Program-made: the position numbers and the translations under genes
The notes under the pieces: generated by a model
Database searches by the model: none
The model's input: only the letters and a program-made list of their open reading frames with translations
What the model was told of the DNA's origin: nothing
Assembly: GCF_030656255.1 (NCBI RefSeq)
Contig: NZ_JAUSOE010000153.1
Coordinates: 1 to 36,284 of the forward strand
Direction of reading: 5' to 3'
Source: Brevundimonas sp.
GTDB taxonomy: Bacteria > Pseudomonadota > Alphaproteobacteria > Caulobacterales > Caulobacteraceae
Length of the DNA: 36,284 nt
Part shown: piece after piece, positions 32,948 to 36,284 of the stretch
Layout: every line of letters starts with the position of its first letter
Position numbering within the stretch: position 1 is the stretch's first letter

Positions 32948-33493
32948 CTAGGCGTCCGATAGGTTCGTGGGATTTTCTTTGGACATCGCGATGAGGTCCA
33001 GCCGCGATCTCGCGATCAAGGCGTGGGCCTCGGGATGATCCTCCGTGCAGACGAGCCGCTCTGCGACAGCGAGCCGAGTCACAACCGCCTCCAAACTCAG
33101 GGACGCAGTATCCGGCAAAGTTTCCAGCAAGCGCTCGCGCTTCTCGAAAAGCGTGTCCAAAATTCCATCTATGTCGCGAAGCTCCTTGGACCATGGCAAC
33201 GCCTGTTGTTCGGTCGGGCTGAGCTCGCACCAAGAATGCTCGCGGATCAGCCAGCCTTCCAGTTTGGCCCAGCGATTCTGGAGACGCTCTATTTGGGCAT
33301 CGACGGCCAGCCAGTTTCTGCACCGACGGGTCGCTACGTCTGAAGCGACAACCGCGGCGGACGGCAGGGCGACGGAAGCGGCAGCAGGATTGGCCGCCCC
33401 AAACGCTACGACCGATGTGCCGGCGATGAGCGCGCGCCTGGAAAGTGCAGGCAGGCGCGCATCCTCGACACCCGTCTTTCGACGCGAGCCCAT
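32948..33493 (-). CDS. Tat-signal hypothetical protein, 181 aa
   Basis: Begins MGSRRKTGVEDARLPALSRRA with a twin-arginine-like segment SRRALIAGTSVVAFG and a small-residue cleavage region (AANPAAASV), so it is likely exported. The mature part is helical with two cysteines (RRCRNWL, HSWCELS), coiled-coil-like stretches (DAQIERLQNRWAKLEGWLI; KRERLLETL) and no known enzymatic motif. AAAGG precedes the ATG. Upstream a promoter-like pair (33523-33551) fits. Probably co-transcribed with the sigma region 4 gene. Family unknown. Confidence 0.75.
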   Translation of the reverse strand: MGSRRKTGVEDARLPALSRRALIAGTSVVAFGAANPAAASVALPSAAVVASDVATRRCRNWLAVDAQIERLQNRWAKLEGWLIREHSWCELSPTEQQALPWSKELRDIDGILDTLFEKRERLLETLPDTASLSLEAVVTRLAVAERLVCTEDHPEAHALIARSRLDLIAMSKENPTNLSDA

Positions 33494-33522
33494 GACTCTG
33501 CCTTTCGCTGTATGTTAGTCTA

Positions 33523-33551
33523 TTAATACCAAAACACCCCGGTAGGATCAA
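33523..33551 (-). promoter_or_regulatory. candidate sigma-70 promoter for the Tat-signal/sigma-like genes
   Basis: On the minus strand TTGATC (33546-33551) and TATTAA (33523-33528) are 17 bases apart, 29 bases from the start codon. The gap 33494-33589 is strikingly AT-rich compared with the rest of the window and also serves the divergent XRE gene. Confidence 0.5.
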
Positions 33552-33589
33552 TCTAAAAACACCATGATCGGCATTAAAGGTGACATTTC

Positions 33590-33841
33590 GTGCTGATCGC
33601 AGCGCAAATCCGCGCTGCCAGGGCGCTTTTGGGATGGAATGGAGCTGCACTCGCAGAGGCGGCCGGTGTCTCGCTTCAAACAATCAGGCGTATGGAAAGC
33701 GAAGTGGGACCTGGGCGCAGCTCAGCCGCCAACGTCGGAGCTGTACAGCGTGCTCTGGAAGCCGCTGGTGTCACCTTCCTGGATGCAGATGAAACCACCG
33801 CGACCGGGCCAGGCGTCCGGCTCAAACAGAGCCGCGACTAA
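33590..33841 (+). CDS. small XRE-family HTH regulator
   Basis: An 83-residue lambda-repressor-like helix-turn-helix protein: QIRAARALLGWNGAALAEAA followed by GVSLQTIRRMESE, and a short tail with RALEAAGVTFLDAD that is typical of small XRE repressors of mobile and defence loci. The GTG at 33590 is preceded by AAAGGTG. It lies 203 bases upstream of the TIR-STAND gene in the same direction and is divergent from the Tat-signal gene, so it is the best candidate for control of the right-end locus. Confidence 0.85.
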   Translation: MLIAAQIRAARALLGWNGAALAEAAGVSLQTIRRMESEVGPGRSSAANVGAVQRALEAAGVTFLDADETTATGPGVRLKQSRD

Positions 33842-33888
33842 TGGGCTGACGCCGAATCTGATCCCTCTCAGACGCTGGGGAGGTCCGC

Positions 33889-34038
33889 TTGCGGCGTGTG
33901 ATCATAACTCGTGGCGACGACCGCCGACCGTATCGCCTAGCGTACCGAATGGGCCGCATGATGAAGTATTGCTTCAAGTCGCCTGGTGCGCCATCGATTG
34001 AACGGCCGGAACCGGTGGCCCTCCAAACCAGTCCCTGA
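33889..34038 (+). CDS. possible small ORF, 49 aa, just before the TIR gene
   Basis: A TTG at 33889 is preceded by GGGGAGG (33877-33883) with a 5-base spacer, the best ribosome-binding site in this gap. The frame runs 49 codons and ends with TGA at 34036-34038, 6 bases before the TIR gene ATG. The product is basic, with RGDDRRPYRLAYRMGRMMKY, and resembles nothing I know. If translated it would be coupled to the large gene. Evidence is only the ribosome-binding site and position, so it may be non-coding leader. Confidence 0.35.
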   Translation: MRRVIITRGDDRRPYRLAYRMGRMMKYCFKSPGAPSIERPEPVALQTSP

Positions 34039-34044
34039 GAACTC

Positions 34045-36284
34045 ATGATGAAGCTTCCCCGCGCGTTCTTGTCACATGGATCGGCAGATAAGAGCACTGT
34101 GGCCGAAGTCGCCAGGATACTCGGAAGAGCAGCTGTTGTTTACGACGCCTTCGAGTTTGATGTTGGCGACGAATTTAGGGACGCAATCCTGACCGGAATC
34201 TCCAACTCTGACATCTTTATACTTTTCGCCAGTCGAGTCGCGCTTGAGAGAGACTGGGTTAAGTTTGAGATTGCTGCAGCGAAGGAGGCTTTAACGAGGC
34301 AGGCTCTCAGTCGAGTTGTCACATTCATTATCGACCCCGACCTCGACCTCGACCTTATTCCCGAGTGGATGAAGTCGACACTGATCGTTCGTCGCGAACA
34401 CCCCGGCCTGATCGCCGCGGAGATTCGGCGGCTAATCGGTCAACGGCTGATCGAGAGAATGCCATCTTACTTCGTCGGACGTCGGAATGAGATCGATCAG
34501 GCGCTCGATCTGATCTCCGGCTTCACAGATTCGAACCGGCGTCCACCGCTGTTGGTCTATGGTCTCGAGGGCATCGGGCGACGAACTCTCGTTCGCGCCA
34601 TCGCGCGGGACCACCTGTCTTACTCGACCATTATACCTTTCACGCTGAAGGCCGGCGATCTTCTGCCCGAGACCTTTATCCGACTTTCGGACGCTCTGTC
34701 TCCAGGAGGTGCAGCCAACTACATGGATGTACTCGCAGAGCAGGAAAAGAAAGAGCCCGATGTTCTCCTCGCAGACATCGTTGAGCTCATGAAGATCGCC
34801 TGCACCGGCGGTACTCTGCCTGTAATAATGGATAGCGGTGCGTTAGCACAACAAAATGGGGTGCTACGATCGGAGTTTGAAGCTCTCTATCAATTAATCG
34901 CGTCCGACCTAGACGTAGACGCAGTAATCGTCGCGGGTAGAAGGCTATACGGTAGCGGCGGCACGCAATTGCCATCATTACGGGTGCCGGAGCTGGACCA
35001 GTCATCCGCGCAGAATTTACTCAGGATCGCGGGGCGCGACATGGGCCTGATCTTTGATCGGAACGAGCTGGCGTCAATCGCTACCTATTCGCGTGGATAC
35101 CCGCCAGCCGTCCGATTCGCGCTGGACGAGGTGCGCGTCAGGGGTGTCCCACACGTCGTTGCGAACCAGCGCGCCCTGGTAAACTTCAGCGCTGAATTGT
35201 TCCTTCGACAGCTGAGGCAAACCAGCTCGATTACTAAGACCATGGAAACGATGTTGGTGGTCTTTTCAGCCTTCAGTCCGTTGCCTCTGAGCGTCGTCGC
35301 GGAGTATTGCGGAGTTTCTGGCGACGAGGCGAATGAGAACATCGATCATCTCCTCGACCTTGCCTTCATCCTTCCTGACGGCATTCATTTCCGTATCTCC
35401 GAGCCCCTGCGAGACGCCGCATATCGAGCCTTCGATGGGTTGAGGATAGACAGTTCGCGAATAGCCGATCTTTTGGATAGCTATCTCAGAGACGAACCTG
35501 ACGACGATGCCCGGCTCAATCTGGGGCAGACGATCTTCAGGGCGAGCTTGCTATCGGGATCCGGATCGAAGTCCCGTTTCGCCGTAGGGTTTGCAGCTGA
35601 TCTGATCCAGGTAGCCACACAGAGCTATCACGACCAGGATTACGATTTGGCGATCCGCTACGGAGCGTCGGCGCTTGAAGCGAGACCCGATAACGTTGAC
35701 GTCAGGCGCTACGTAGCGCAGGCCCTCATCCGGCGGGAGCGCTATCCCGAGGCGGAGGCACACATCGACGCTTTAGTGAATTTGGGAGAGTTGAAAGAGG
35801 CGTTTTACATCCGAGGTTTCGCGGCGCGGCGCAAGCGGGAGTACCCCGACGCGATCGAGGCGTACAAGAAGAGCCTGGCCTATGGCCGAGGGGGTGTTGC
35901 GATTCACCGGGAGTTGGCTAGCAGCTACTTCGAAATAGGCGACCTGCCGACGGCTGAACATCACATCCGACAGGCAGAGGAAAGATCTCCTCACAACCGC
36001 TACGTCGTAGATCTCCGTTGCACTATAGCTCTTCGCCTTGGTGATCTGGAAACCGCTGAGCGCACACTCACTATACTTGAGCGGGTTGATCCAAGCGGCT
36101 TCTCCGACCATCGCCGGTCAACGTTTGAACAGGCCAGGGGAGAGCCCGGAGCAGCTCTGGAGTACGCGGAATCCGCGAATCGGAAAATCGCTCACCCTGC
36201 CTTCGAAGTCATGGCGAACTTGGCAAACTGCCAGATCGAGGCGGACCAAGCCGCATCTGCTGTTTCGACTTTGACTAGTATCCA
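34045..36284 (+). CDS. TIR-STAND NTPase-TPR protein, NLR-like (3' truncated by window)
   Basis: Open from ATG 34045 (or 34048) for 746 codons to the window end; an in-frame TGA at 34036 fixes the 5' limit. Residues 5-90 are a TIR domain: RAFLSHGSADK, the GDEFRDAILTGISNSDIFIL core, and WVKFE with the putative catalytic Glu at E75, as in NAD+-cleaving TIRs. FVGRRNEID (143-151) opens a STAND/NB-ARC-like module. It continues with P-loop GLEGIGRRTL (173-182, Arg replacing the Walker Lys), Walker B-like LPVIMDSG (258-265), sensor-like VIVAGRR (294-300), a GLPL-like RGYPPAVRF (350-358) and winged-helix-like FRISEPLRDAAY (449-460). From about 525 onward come TPR-like repeats. It uses TTA, ATA, CTA and AGA codons unlike the left part. 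Function is inferred: anti-phage NAD+ depletion. Confidence 0.85.
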   Translation, partial: MMKLPRAFLSHGSADKSTVAEVARILGRAAVVYDAFEFDVGDEFRDAILTGISNSDIFILFASRVALERDWVKFEIAAAKEALTRQALSRVVTFIIDPDLDLDLIPEWMKSTLIVRREHPGLIAAEIRRLIGQRLIERMPSYFVGRRNEIDQALDLISGFTDSNRRPPLLVYGLEGIGRRTLVRAIARDHLSYSTIIPFTLKAGDLLPETFIRLSDALSPGGAANYMDVLAEQEKKEPDVLLADIVELMKIACTGGTLPVIMDSGALAQQNGVLRSEFEALYQLIASDLDVDAVIVAGRRLYGSGGTQLPSLRVPELDQSSAQNLLRIAGRDMGLIFDRNELASIATYSRGYPPAVRFALDEVRVRGVPHVVANQRALVNFSAELFLRQLRQTSSITKTMETMLVVFSAFSPLPLSVVAEYCGVSGDEANENIDHLLDLAFILPDGIHFRISEPLRDAAYRAFDGLRIDSSRIADLLDSYLRDEPDDDARLNLGQTIFRASLLSGSGSKSRFAVGFAADLIQVATQSYHDQDYDLAIRYGASALEARPDNVDVRRYVAQALIRRERYPEAEAHIDALVNLGELKEAFYIRGFAARRKREYPDAIEAYKKSLAYGRGGVAIHRELASSYFEIGDLPTAEHHIRQAEERSPHNRYVVDLRCTIALRLGDLETAERTLTILERVDPSGFSDHRRSTFEQARGEPGAALEYAESANRKIAHPAFEVMANLANCQIEADQAASAVSTLTSI

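Noticed and set aside
32877..33683. 268-codon minus-strand frame overlapping the Tat-signal gene
   Set aside because: Arg/Cys/Gly-rich shadow spanning the divergent promoter and the XRE gene start. The 181-residue frame has a signal peptide and ribosome-binding site.
33822..34097. 91-codon minus-strand frame across the gap before the TIR gene
   Set aside because: No ribosome-binding site, basic low-information product, and it overlaps both flanking plus-strand genes.
1..36284. CRISPR arrays, insertion sequences, tRNA or rRNA genes
   Set aside because: I looked for regularly spaced direct repeats, transposase motifs and tRNA-like cloverleaf ends and saw none; the only dispersed-type repeats are short extragenic palindromes.

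Overview
The window looks like a chromosomal segment of a Caulobacterales alphaproteobacterium, most like Brevundimonas. The grounds are the very high GC with G/C-ending codons, the split glycine-cleavage P protein behind a tandem glycine riboswitch, the F0 operon order I-a-c-b'-b with separate b and b' subunits, a GTTC-N7-GTTC SOS box, a MucR-type regulator and many TonB/PepSY-style genes. No rRNA, tRNA, CRISPR array or transposase was recognised.

Positions 1-5546 hold the 3' end of argS, a 53-residue acidic mini-gene tail-to-tail with it, an adenine-deaminase-type enzyme, an SOS-controlled Y-family polymerase, nicotinamidase and fructose-1,6-bisphosphatase. Positions 5683-10441 are the glycine cleavage operon: promoter-like element, tandem glycine riboswitch, gcvT, gcvH, gcvPA, gcvPB. 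Positions 10507-13331 hold a divergent tetR/SDR pair with a 31-bp operator-like palindrome and two small membrane-protein genes. A bidirectional terminator at 13357-13385 separates these from the F0 operon atpI-atpB-atpE-atpF'-atpF (minus strand). Positions 16234-23943 hold ispH, an orphan CHASE4-like histidine kinase, scpB, scpA, nagZ, a SPOR-domain protein, dgt and a divergent erpA. This block resembles the usual alphaproteobacterial dgt-argS-SPOR-nagZ-scpA-scpB cluster, except that argS is absent from it and lies about 20 kb away at the window start.

Positions 23950-27388 form an iron-uptake style operon (TonB-dependent receptor, PepSY membrane protein, 60-residue membrane protein). Divergent to it is an ArsR-SdpI-hydrolase operon whose 16-bp perfect palindrome overlaps the arsR ribosome-binding site. 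YgfZ and a second SDR follow.

After an extragenic repeat at about 31114-31258 the character changes. Codon use becomes more AT-tolerant and the genes look accessory: a MucR/Ros-like protein that has lost most zinc ligands, a 102-residue unknown, a 79-residue protein that is only a sigma-70 region 4, a Tat-signal protein, a small XRE regulator, a possible 49-residue ORF, and a large gene running off the right edge. That last gene encodes a TIR domain, a STAND/NB-ARC-like NTPase with an unusual P-loop (Arg replacing the Walker A Lys) and a TPR array. This is the architecture of bacterial NLR-like anti-phage proteins, and it is the most interesting object in the window. Its 3' end, and any partner genes, lie outside the window.
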